From Planctomycetota bacterium (GTDB lineage: Bacteria > Planctomycetota > UBA1135 > UBA2386), in NCBI GenBank assembly GCA_947455805.1, contig CANGSN010000240.1:1-5435 (forward strand): 5,435 nucleotides of DNA, written 5' to 3'. A program made the position numbers and the translations under genes. The notes under the pieces are model-generated. The model saw nothing but the letters and a program-made list of their open reading frames with translations. It ran no database searches and was not told the origin of the DNA. This document shows, piece after piece, positions 1 to 5,435 of the stretch. Position 1 is the stretch's first letter. Each line of letters begins with the position of its first letter.

Positions 1-2
1 CG

Positions 3-1565
3 ATCGTCATCGAAGCCGGCATGGTGCACCCGGTGTCCGGCCCGGCGATCGAGAACGGCGTCGTCGTCGTGCGCGGCGAGAAGATCGTCGCCGTTGGCAA
101 GAAGGGCGAGGTCGAGCTGCCGCCGAACGCGATCGTGCGCAGCTTCCCGAACGGCCACGTCTATCCCGGCCTCGTCGACGCGGCGACCGACGCGTTCGCC
201 CTCGACGACCTGCGCCAGGACGGCAACCAGGACGGCGGCAGCCGGTTCGCCGACGACCTGCACAAGCGCGGCGACCGCAGCGACGAGCTGGCGGCGGCGG
301 GCGTGACCACGGCCTACGTGACCGTGCGATCGCCGGCGTTCGTGCGCGGCCAGGGTGCCATCGTGCGGCCGACCAAGGACGGCTTCGAGCTGTGGACCGG
401 CAAGGAGCACGCGGCGCTGCAGCTGCGCATGACCAACGGCCAGGGCCCGTCGCACGCGCTGCAGCGGCAGCAGCAGCTGCAGGGCGCCGACGGCCTGTTC
501 GAAGGCCTCGACGAGTTCCGCAAGGCGAAGACCGACTTCGACGAGGCGCTGAAGAAGTACGAGAAGGAGTTCGCCGACTACCTGGCGTTCCACCAGAAGA
601 AGAAGGACGGCGACAAGAAGCCCGAAGGCAAGGCCGACGGGGCGCCGGCTGGCGACAAGCCCGCCGGAGACAAGGGCGCCGACAAGGCGCCGACGCCGCC
701 GGCCGGCGAAGGCCCGCCGCCTGGAGGCGAAGGCCGCCGCCGCCGCGGGGGTCCGCCGCGCGAAGAGCCGCCGAAGGCGCCGGGCCAGTCGAGCGACCAG
801 GCCGAGCTCGAGCGCGCGTTCGCCGACTTGCTGGCGATGGCACTCGAGACCCAGGATCCGCCGAAGCCGGAGCCGCCGAAGCAGGAGCCCGGCAAGCAGG
901 AGCCCAGCAAGCCCGAGGCGAAGCCCGGCGAACAGGGCCAGGGCGGCGCACCCGCCGAGAAGAAGGACGAAGGCCCGAAGCGCCCGACCTACCCGAAGGC
1001 GCCGCCGAAGGACCCGCAGAAGGACGCGCTGCTGGCGGTGCTCGACGGCGAGCTGCCGCTGCGCGTCGAAGCGCACCGCGCCGACGAACTGCGCGCCGCC
1101 CTGCAGCTGCAGCGCACGCGCGAGATCCCGCTGCTGGTGCTCGAGCAGGCCTACGGCGCCGAGGCCGTGACCAAGCAGCTGACGCAGCAGAGCGTGTCGG
1201 TGGTGTTGACCGACGTGCTGCCGATGCCGATGCCGGCCCCCTACGACGCGTTCGACCCGTCGCTGCTGCCAAAGCACCTGCACGACGCCGGCGTGCCGTT
1301 CGCGATCGCCTCGGGCAATGCCCGCTTGTCGTCGGCGCTGCCGCTGCTGGCGGCGAGCGCCGTCGGCCGCGGGTTGCCGGCCGACCAGGCGCTGCGCGCG
1401 ATCACGCTGTCGGCGGCCGAGATCCTCGGCGTCGCCAAGGAGACCGGCTCGCTGCAGAAGGACAAGTTCGCCGACGTGCTGGTCACCGACCGGCCGCTGT
1501 TCGCCAGCGACAGCCGCGTGCTGCTGGTGCTGCAGAAGGGCAAGACCGAATTCGAGGCCAAGTGA
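3..1565 (+). CDS. Exported amidohydrolase-fold protein with degenerate metal site, 5'-truncated
   Basis: The reading frame is open from position 3 and ends at TGA 1563-1565, giving 520 residues in the window. The Met at 21 lies inside a beta-strand (IVIEAGMVHPVSGPAIENG), where relatives read IxGGTVxPV. The true start and any signal peptide are therefore upstream. Numbering from that Met, the N-terminal beta-domain is followed by YPGLVDA at 48-54. Next come AGVTTAYVTVRSP from about 93, a helical stretch around 155-190, two low-complexity tracts (about 193-260 and 280-333), ELPLRVEAHRADEL, and the C-terminal LSAAEILG and TGSLQKDKFADVLV segments. Family members bind metal through His-x-His after PGxxDA; here that position is A55-T56-D57. 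The strand-5-type His survives as H352 in AHRADEL. The next His position reads LEQAYG and the strand-8 Asp region reads SGNA. Fold assignment is confident. Hydrolase activity is doubtful and the substrate is unknown. Its stop overlaps the next start by one base. Confidence 0.9.
   Translation: MVIEAGMVHPVSGPAIENGVVVVRGEKIVAVGKKGEVELPPNAIVRSFPNGHVYPGLVDAATDAFALDDLRQDGNQDGGSRFADDLHKRGDRSDELAAAGVTTAYVTVRSPAFVRGQGAIVRPTKDGFELWTGKEHAALQLRMTNGQGPSHALQRQQQLQGADGLFEGLDEFRKAKTDFDEALKKYEKEFADYLAFHQKKKDGDKKPEGKADGAPAGDKPAGDKGADKAPTPPAGEGPPPGGEGRRRRGGPPREEPPKAPGQSSDQAELERAFADLLAMALETQDPPKPEPPKQEPGKQEPSKPEAKPGEQGQGGAPAEKKDEGPKRPTYPKAPPKDPQKDALLAVLDGELPLRVEAHRADELRAALQLQRTREIPLLVLEQAYGAEAVTKQLTQQSVSVVLTDVLPMPMPAPYDAFDPSLLPKHLHDAGVPFAIASGNARLSSALPLLAASAVGRGLPADQALRAITLSAAEILGVAKETGSLQKDKFADVLVTDRPLFASDSRVLLVLQKGKTEFEAK
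597..1019 (+). repeat. Low-complexity Lys/Pro/Glu/Gly coding tracts inside the first gene
   Basis: Two compositionally biased tracts flank a short helix-like segment (AELERAFADLLAMALE). The first, about 597-800, is Lys/Asp/Gly/Ala-rich, then Pro/Gly and a run of Arg. The second, about 858-1019, repeats units of the type PKPEPPKQEPGKQEP. They lie between the first half of the barrel and the AHRADEL strand, where family members carry a variable loop. They are probably disordered and surface-exposed. The frame stays open throughout and no frameshift is seen. Confidence 0.8.
1554..1557 (+). promoter_or_regulatory. Shine-Dalgarno-like GAGG for the second gene
   Basis: GAGG lies inside the last codons of the first gene, seven bases before the ATG at 1565. 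It supports that ATG as the start, together with the signal peptide that begins there. The match is short and sits in GC-rich coding DNA, so it could be chance. Confidence 0.45.
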
Positions 1566-2758
1566 TGAACTGCCGCTCCGTGTTGTGCCTCGCGGCGCTG
1601 CTCGCCGCGTCGACCGTGCTGACCACCCCCCTGCGGGCACAGGACGTACTGGTCAAGGCGAAGACGATCGTCGTCGCCATCGACACCGTGCTGACCGACG
1701 GCGCCGTGCTGCTGCGCCAGGGCAAGGTCGCCTACGTCGGCAACGACATCCCCGCCGAAGCGCGCGCGCAGGCGACGGTCGCCGACTACGGCTCTGCCAC
1801 CATCGTGCCGGGCTTCGTGCTGCCGCCGACGACGCTCGGCCGCGACCGCGACCTCGCCGAAGGGGCCCTGGCGTTCACGCCGGACCTGCGCGCGGTCGAA
1901 GCGTTCGACCCGTGGCAGGAAGAACTGCAGCAGCTGCCGGCGCACGGCGTCACCTCGCTGGTGCTGGCGCCGTCGCCGCGCAACGTCGCCGGTGGCCTCG
2001 GTGCGCTGGTCAAGCCGGGTGCGAGCAAGGATGCGGGAGGCAGCGTGGTGACGCCCGAGCTGCACCTGCAGCTGTCGCTGAGCCAGGCCGCGCGCAATCC
2101 CGAACGGCAGCCGACGTCGCTGATGGGCGCCATCGAGATGCTGCGCCTCGCGTTCACCGCGGCGAAGGACGGCACCCACAGTGGCCCCGACGCCGCCGTG
2201 CTGCGCGCGGTGCTGCAGGGCGGCCGCAAGGTCGCGATCGCCGCCGACAGCTTCCCCGAGCTGGTCGCGGCGCTGGACCTCGCCAAGGAGTTCGGCTTCG
2301 AGCCGGTGCTGGTCGGCGCCCGCGACGCCGAGAAGGTGCTGGCGCGCCTCGCCCAGCAGAAGGCGGCGGTGGTGCTCGATCCGCTCGGCTTCGACCAGCG
2401 GCAAGCGCGCCTGCAGCTGCCGACGCGGCTCGCCGAGGCCGGCGTGCCGTTCTGCTTCGGCGGCAACGCGCAGGGCCTGCGGATCTCGGCGGTGCTGGCG
2501 GTGCGGAACGGCCTCGATCGCAAGACCGCGCTGGCGGCGCTGACGCGCACGCCGGCGATGCTGTTCGACCAGTCGACGCTGGTCGGTTCGCTGCGCCAAG
2601 GCTGCGCTGGCGACTTCGCCGTGTTCGCCGGCGATCCCCTCGACCTGACCTCGGCCCACGTCGCCACCTGGATCGGCGGCGTGCGCGCGTGCGGCACCGA
2701 GCCGAACGCCAAGAAGACAAACCCCGCCGCGGCCAGCAAGGCCGCAGGAGCCCGCTGA
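1565..2758 (+). CDS. Compact exported amidohydrolase-fold protein lacking all metal ligands
   Basis: This gene encodes 397 residues. The start at 1565 shares its A with the preceding TGA, is preceded by GAGG, and opens directly into a signal peptide: Arg4, a hydrophobic core at about 5-20, and probable cleavage after L23-R24-A25, leaving Gln26. The open frame continues far upstream of 1565, but that part is an Arg/Ala-rich shadow of the first gene. The N-terminal beta-domain (DGAVLLRQGKVAYVG) leads to VPGFVLPPTTLG, where the usual DAHxH is L-P-P-T-T (P88-T89-T90 at the His-x-His site). HGVTSLVLAPSPRN from 127, RQPTSLMG at 181-188 and the C-terminal GSLRQGCAGDFAVFAGDPL confirm the family. The strand-5 His position is D228 and the strand-8 region reads FGGNAQ. 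Only four His occur in the whole protein, none at a ligand position. The usual Lys of the GSLxxGK motif is Cys. The tail is Ala/Lys-rich. Probably not a hydrolase; role unknown. Confidence 0.9.
   Translation: MNCRSVLCLAALLAASTVLTTPLRAQDVLVKAKTIVVAIDTVLTDGAVLLRQGKVAYVGNDIPAEARAQATVADYGSATIVPGFVLPPTTLGRDRDLAEGALAFTPDLRAVEAFDPWQEELQQLPAHGVTSLVLAPSPRNVAGGLGALVKPGASKDAGGSVVTPELHLQLSLSQAARNPERQPTSLMGAIEMLRLAFTAAKDGTHSGPDAAVLRAVLQGGRKVAIAADSFPELVAALDLAKEFGFEPVLVGARDAEKVLARLAQQKAAVVLDPLGFDQRQARLQLPTRLAEAGVPFCFGGNAQGLRISAVLAVRNGLDRKTALAALTRTPAMLFDQSTLVGSLRQGCAGDFAVFAGDPLDLTSAHVATWIGGVRACGTEPNAKKTNPAAASKAAGAR
2746..2750 (+). promoter_or_regulatory. Ribosome binding site AGGAG for the third gene
   Basis: AGGAG sits seven bases before the ATG at 2758, within the final codons of the second gene. 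It is the clearest Shine-Dalgarno sequence in the window. It fixes the start of the third gene, although that frame is open for about 1.4 kb upstream. Confidence 0.75.
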
Positions 2759-4041
2759 TGTTCCGTTCGTCGCTGTTCGCCTCCGGGGCGTCGACTGCCG
2801 CCGCGGTGCTGCTCGCCGCCGTCACCGCGGTCGCCCAGCAGCCGGTCTCCCAGCAGCCGGCCGCCAAGTCCCAACCCGTCACCGCCTACGTGCACGCGCG
2901 CATCCTGCCCGGCGGCGGCGTGCCGATCGCCGACGGCGTGCTCGTCGTCGACAACGGCAAGATCGCCGCGATCGGTCCGGCCGGCACCGCGATCCCCGAC
3001 GGCGCCAAGGTCGTCGACTGCACCGGCAAGACGATCACGCCGGGCCTGATCGACGCGTCGTTCCGCACCGCCGCGAGCCTCGCCGACGTCAACGAACAGA
3101 GCAGCGAGGTCACGCCGCAGCTGCGTGTGCTCGACACCATCGATCCCGACGACAAGGCGCTGGTGCGTGCGCGGCAGGCCGGCGTCACCGCCGTGCACGT
3201 CATGCCCGGCACGCGCGCGGTCATCGGCGGCATCGGCTGCGTGGTGAAGACCATGGGCAGCGAGCCGCGGGCGATGCTGCTGAAGGAGGACGCGAGCCTG
3301 CGCATCACGCTCGGCGCCGAGCCGTCGATGGGCAACCGCGCGATCCGCGGCGGCGACGTCGACTCGATCTACTACCGCCGGCCGACGACCCGCATGGGCG
3401 TCGTCTGGGAAGTGCGCAGGTCGTTCTTCGATGCCAAGGAAGCGATGCAGACGGTGCCGGGCCAGGCGCCGCAGCCGGCCGCCCCGGGCCTCGCCGTGCT
3501 GCAGAAGGTGCTGCAGGGCCAGCTGACCGCGGTCACCACCGCGCGCAGCGAACAGGACCTGCGCACCGCGCTGCGCATCGCCGACGAGTTCGGCTACAAG
3601 ACCGTGGTCGACGAGGCGCAGGACGCACACCTCGTGCTCGACGAGCTCGCCGCGGCGAAGACGACCGTGCTGCTCGGCGCGCCGAGCGCGCCCGGCGTCG
3701 CCGGCACCGGCGCCCAGGACGGCGCCGAACCGCGCTACGCGACGGTCGCCAAGCTGGCGGCGCGCGGCATCCCGTTCGTCATCACCACCGGCACCAACCT
3801 CGCCTCCCTCGACCTCGTGCGCGAGGCGATGTTCGCGACGCGCCACGGCCTGTCGCCGACGCAGGCGCTCGACGCCGTCACCATCGAGCCGGCGAAGCTG
3901 CTCGGCATCGCCGAGCGCACCGGCAGCCTGCAGAAGGGCAAGGACGCCGATTTCGTCGTCTGGTCCACCGATCCCCTCGACCCGGCCGCCGTCGCCGAGT
4001 CGGTCCACATCGACGGCCTCTCCGTCACCGCTTCCCGATGA
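2758..4041 (+). CDS. Exported amidohydrolase-fold protein, most family-like member, metal site lost
   Basis: This gene encodes 427 residues starting at the ATG at 2758, which overlaps the preceding TGA by one base and has AGGAG at ideal spacing. The signal peptide has Arg3, an Ala/Val/Leu core at about 13-25, and probable cleavage after A24-V25-A26 before Gln27. A Gln/Pro-rich spacer follows. The N-terminal beta-domain, TPGLIDA, the SEVTPQLRVLDTIDPDD segment, AGVTAVHVMPGTRAVIGG from 141, RPTTRMG at 208-214, LTxxPAKLLG-like VTIEPAKLLGIAERTGSL and KGKDADFVVWSTDPLDP match the imidazolonepropionase-related amidohydrolases closely. The diagnostic His-x-His after IDA is S101-F102-R103. The strand-5 His position appears to be R263, the next His region reads VVDEAQDAH, and strand 8 ends GTN (N347) where GTD would be expected. 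The core looks intact and unbroken, so this is not a decaying gene. It is more likely a binding or structural paralogue than an enzyme. Substrate unknown. Confidence 0.92.
   Translation: MFRSSLFASGASTAAAVLLAAVTAVAQQPVSQQPAAKSQPVTAYVHARILPGGGVPIADGVLVVDNGKIAAIGPAGTAIPDGAKVVDCTGKTITPGLIDASFRTAASLADVNEQSSEVTPQLRVLDTIDPDDKALVRARQAGVTAVHVMPGTRAVIGGIGCVVKTMGSEPRAMLLKEDASLRITLGAEPSMGNRAIRGGDVDSIYYRRPTTRMGVVWEVRRSFFDAKEAMQTVPGQAPQPAAPGLAVLQKVLQGQLTAVTTARSEQDLRTALRIADEFGYKTVVDEAQDAHLVLDELAAAKTTVLLGAPSAPGVAGTGAQDGAEPRYATVAKLAARGIPFVITTGTNLASLDLVREAMFATRHGLSPTQALDAVTIEPAKLLGIAERTGSLQKGKDADFVVWSTDPLDPAAVAESVHIDGLSVTASR
4038..4041 (+). promoter_or_regulatory. ATGA stop-start overlap between third and fourth genes
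   Basis: The fourth gene's ATG (4038-4040) overlaps the third gene's TGA (4039-4041). The bases just upstream (ccgtcaccgcttcccg) contain no purine-rich Shine-Dalgarno sequence. Translation of the fourth gene is therefore most simply explained by termination-reinitiation. The ATG at 4047, five bases past the stop, would fit the same mechanism. Confidence 0.55.
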
Positions 4042-5435
4042 TCGCCATGTCCCTCCGCCACTCCCTCCTCGGCTTCTGCGTCGCTGTCGCCACAGCCGCG
4101 TCCGGCACGGCCCAGGACCTGCTCGCGGTCAAGGCCGGCAAGATCGTTCCGATCCAGGGTCCGGTCGTCGACGACGGCGTGATCCTGATCGAGAACGGCC
4201 GCATCACCAAGATCGCCAAGGCCAGCGAGGTCGAGATCCCGTGGGCCGCGAAGGTCGTCGACGCCAGCGGCAAGACCGTGCTGCCGACGTGGGTCGTCGC
4301 CCACTCGCAGGGCGGCCAGCGCGGCTTCAACGAGAACATGCAGAACGTGCCGTGGCTGTCGGTCCAGGACGCCATCGACCCGTCGGCGATCTACTTCGAG
4401 GACATGCTGCGGGCGGGCGTCGGCACCATCCACGTGCTCGCCGGCAACCAGACGCTGCTCGGTGGCTTTGGCATGGTCGTGCGCCCGGTCGGCCGCACGG
4501 TCGAGGACATGGCCGTGGCCAGCAACACCGGCATCAAGATGTCGCTGTTCGCCGGCGGCGGCGGTCGCCTGCAGCAGATCCGCCGGCTGCGCCGCGCCCT
4601 GAGCGACGCACGCGAGTACCTCGCCGACTTCGATCGCCGCAAGGCCGAGTTCGACAAGGAGAAGGCCGCCGGTGCGATCCCGGCCGACAAGACCTGGACC
4701 GAGGAGATCGACCGCACCAAGAAGGGCGTCGTCGACCTGATCCAGAAGAAGACCAAGGGCTGGCTCTACGTGCCGAGCTTCGCCGAAGTCGACGAAGCGC
4801 TGCGCCTCAGCCAGGAACTCGACCTCGTCTGCGTGCTCGGCCCGAACATCGACGAAGCGGTCGGTGTGCTCGCCCGCCTCGGCAAGCCGGTCGTGCTCGA
4901 CGAACAGCTCGAGTACTTCGAGACCGACGAAGAGACGCAGAAGGAGAAGAAGTTCTGCACCGCCAAGCTGCTGGCCGACGCCGGCGTGCCGTTCGTGCTG
5001 ACGCTCGGCCAGAGCGGCCCGACCGCCAACGCGTGGTGGCAGCTCGGCACCTGCGTGCGCAACGGCGTCAGCCGCGAGGTCGCGCTGGAAGCGCTGACGA
5101 TCGCGCCGGCGAAGCTGCTCGGCCTCGACAGCCAGGTCGGTTCGCTGGCCGTCGGCAAGCTCGCCAACCTGCAGATCCTGACCGGCGATCCGCTGGCGGC
5201 GACGACGTGGGTCGACACGCTCGTGCTCGAAGGCCAGGTCGTCTACGAGCGCAGCAAGGACCAGCGCCTGCAGTTCCTGTTCGGCGAAGAGGCCGACAAG
5301 GCGAAGAAGGCGGCGGGCCCGGACGGCAAGGAGCCGGCGAAGGACGGCAAGCCGGTGCCGAAGGCCGAGGAGAAGCCGGCGGACGGCAAGCCGGCCGATG
5401 GCAAGCAAGGCGATGGCAAGCCGGCCGAGAACAAG
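4038..5435 (+). CDS. Exported amidohydrolase-fold protein with charged repeat tail, 3'-truncated by window
   Basis: The frame runs from 4038 to the window edge with no stop, giving 466 residues so far. The ATG at 4038 overlaps the previous TGA (ATGA). A second in-frame ATG at 4047 is equally possible, because neither has a visible Shine-Dalgarno sequence. From 4038, the signal peptide has Arg7, a hydrophobic core at about 9-21, and probable cleavage after G23-T24-A25, leaving Gln26-Asp27. The beta-domain (DDGVILIENGRITKIAK) leads to VLPTWVVAHSQGG, a half-kept metal motif (H89-S90-Q91). AGVGTIHVLAGNQTLLGG from 126, a charged helical insertion at about 178-240, LTIAPAKLLGLDSQVGSL and GKLANLQILTGDPL follow. 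The strand-5 His position is about P246, the next strand-end reads VLGPNID, and the strand-8 Asp position is near S326. The mature part seen has only two His, too few for a canonical site. The C-terminus becomes a Lys/Asp/Gly/Pro tail. Function unknown. Confidence 0.88.
   Translation, partial: MIAMSLRHSLLGFCVAVATAASGTAQDLLAVKAGKIVPIQGPVVDDGVILIENGRITKIAKASEVEIPWAAKVVDASGKTVLPTWVVAHSQGGQRGFNENMQNVPWLSVQDAIDPSAIYFEDMLRAGVGTIHVLAGNQTLLGGFGMVVRPVGRTVEDMAVASNTGIKMSLFAGGGGRLQQIRRLRRALSDAREYLADFDRRKAEFDKEKAAGAIPADKTWTEEIDRTKKGVVDLIQKKTKGWLYVPSFAEVDEALRLSQELDLVCVLGPNIDEAVGVLARLGKPVVLDEQLEYFETDEETQKEKKFCTAKLLADAGVPFVLTLGQSGPTANAWWQLGTCVRNGVSREVALEALTIAPAKLLGLDSQVGSLAVGKLANLQILTGDPLAATTWVDTLVLEGQVVYERSKDQRLQFLFGEEADKAKKAAGPDGKEPAKDGKPVPKAEEKPADGKPADGKQGDGKPAENK
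5322..5423 (+). repeat. Imperfect DGK(P) repeats in the tail of the fourth gene
   Basis: Codons for Asp-Gly-Lys recur at 5322, 5343, 5382, 5397 and 5412, mostly followed by Pro. The core base pattern GAYGGCAAGCCGG appears at 5343 and 5382 and, with GAT, at 5412. The last units are spaced exactly 15 bases apart, which suggests slippage or duplication of a five-codon unit. The array may continue beyond the window. Confidence 0.7.

Noticed and set aside
21..23. ATG at 21 as the true start of the first gene.
   Set aside because: It falls in the middle of the first beta-strand of the conserved N-terminal domain, the frame is open upstream to the window edge, and a signal peptide like those of the neighbours would be missing.
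852..1019. A CRISPR-like or tandem DNA repeat suggested by recurring CCGAAG/AAGCAGGAG units.
   Set aside because: The units are short, imperfect, in frame with the first gene and explained by Lys/Pro/Glu codon runs. There are no regular spacers.
392..1564. The upstream extension of the second gene's frame, giving a 788-codon frame that might be read as a fusion.
   Set aside because: The part before 1565 is Arg/Ala-rich shadow sequence of the first gene. The signal peptide and GAGG place the start at 1565.
1318..2757. The upstream extension of the third gene's frame, giving a 907-codon frame.
   Set aside because: The translation before 2758 is Arg/Ala/Gly-rich without family motifs. AGGAG and a signal peptide mark the start at 2758.
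1786..4008. A 740-codon open frame on the minus strand, with similar long minus-strand frames at 7-1272, 1241-2659 and 3735-5408.
   Set aside because: Their translations are dominated by Arg, Ala, Gly, His and Val with no recognisable domains. They lie exactly opposite well-supported genes in GC-rich DNA, where antisense stops are rare.
1..5435. RNA genes, terminators, insertion sequences or promoters within the window.
   Set aside because: No intergenic space exists, and I saw no tRNA-like folds, hairpin plus T-run, terminal inverted repeats or transposase motifs by eye.

Overview
The window is about 70% G+C by eye and fully coding. It holds four consecutive plus-strand genes, each encoding an exported protein with the amidohydrolase (imidazolonepropionase-like, COG1228-type) fold. 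The genes overlap by 1, 1 and 4 bases, so there is no intergenic space for a promoter or terminator. The first gene enters from the left already inside its N-terminal beta-domain, and the fourth runs off the right end without a stop. The cluster is therefore an internal slice of a longer operon. The large open frames on the opposite strand, and the upstream extensions of frames on the plus strand, look like shadows of GC-rich coding DNA.

Layout: (1) 3-1565, a 5'-truncated protein with a long Lys/Pro/Glu/Gly-rich insertion; (2) 1565-2758, a compact 397-residue protein; (3) 2758-4041, a 427-residue protein with the most family-typical sequence; (4) 4038-5435, a protein with a charged helical insertion and a Lys/Asp/Gly/Pro repeat tail, open at the right edge. 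Genes 2-4 each start with a predicted Sec signal peptide ending Ala|Gln. Gene 1 probably has one too, outside the window.

The main observation is that all four proteins keep the amidohydrolase scaffold but have lost the metal-binding residues. The scaffold includes the N-terminal beta-sandwich, the 'PGxxDA' strand, the 'AGVT...GGxGxVVK' segment, the 'LTxxPAxLLG' helix and the C-terminal 'GSLxxGKxADxxVxxxDPL' segment. The His-x-His at the end of the first barrel strand reads A-T-D, P-T-T, S-F-R and H-S-Q in genes 1 to 4, and the later His and Asp positions are also mostly replaced. Either this is an operon of exported amidohydrolase-fold pseudoenzymes or binding proteins, possibly forming a hetero-oligomer, or it is a divergent clade with different chemistry. 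The sequence does not identify a substrate.

The organism cannot be fixed. A GC-rich Gram-negative-type bacterium with many exported amidohydrolase paralogues fits Planctomycetota best in my judgement. Acidobacteriota, Gemmatimonadota and Myxococcota are alternatives.
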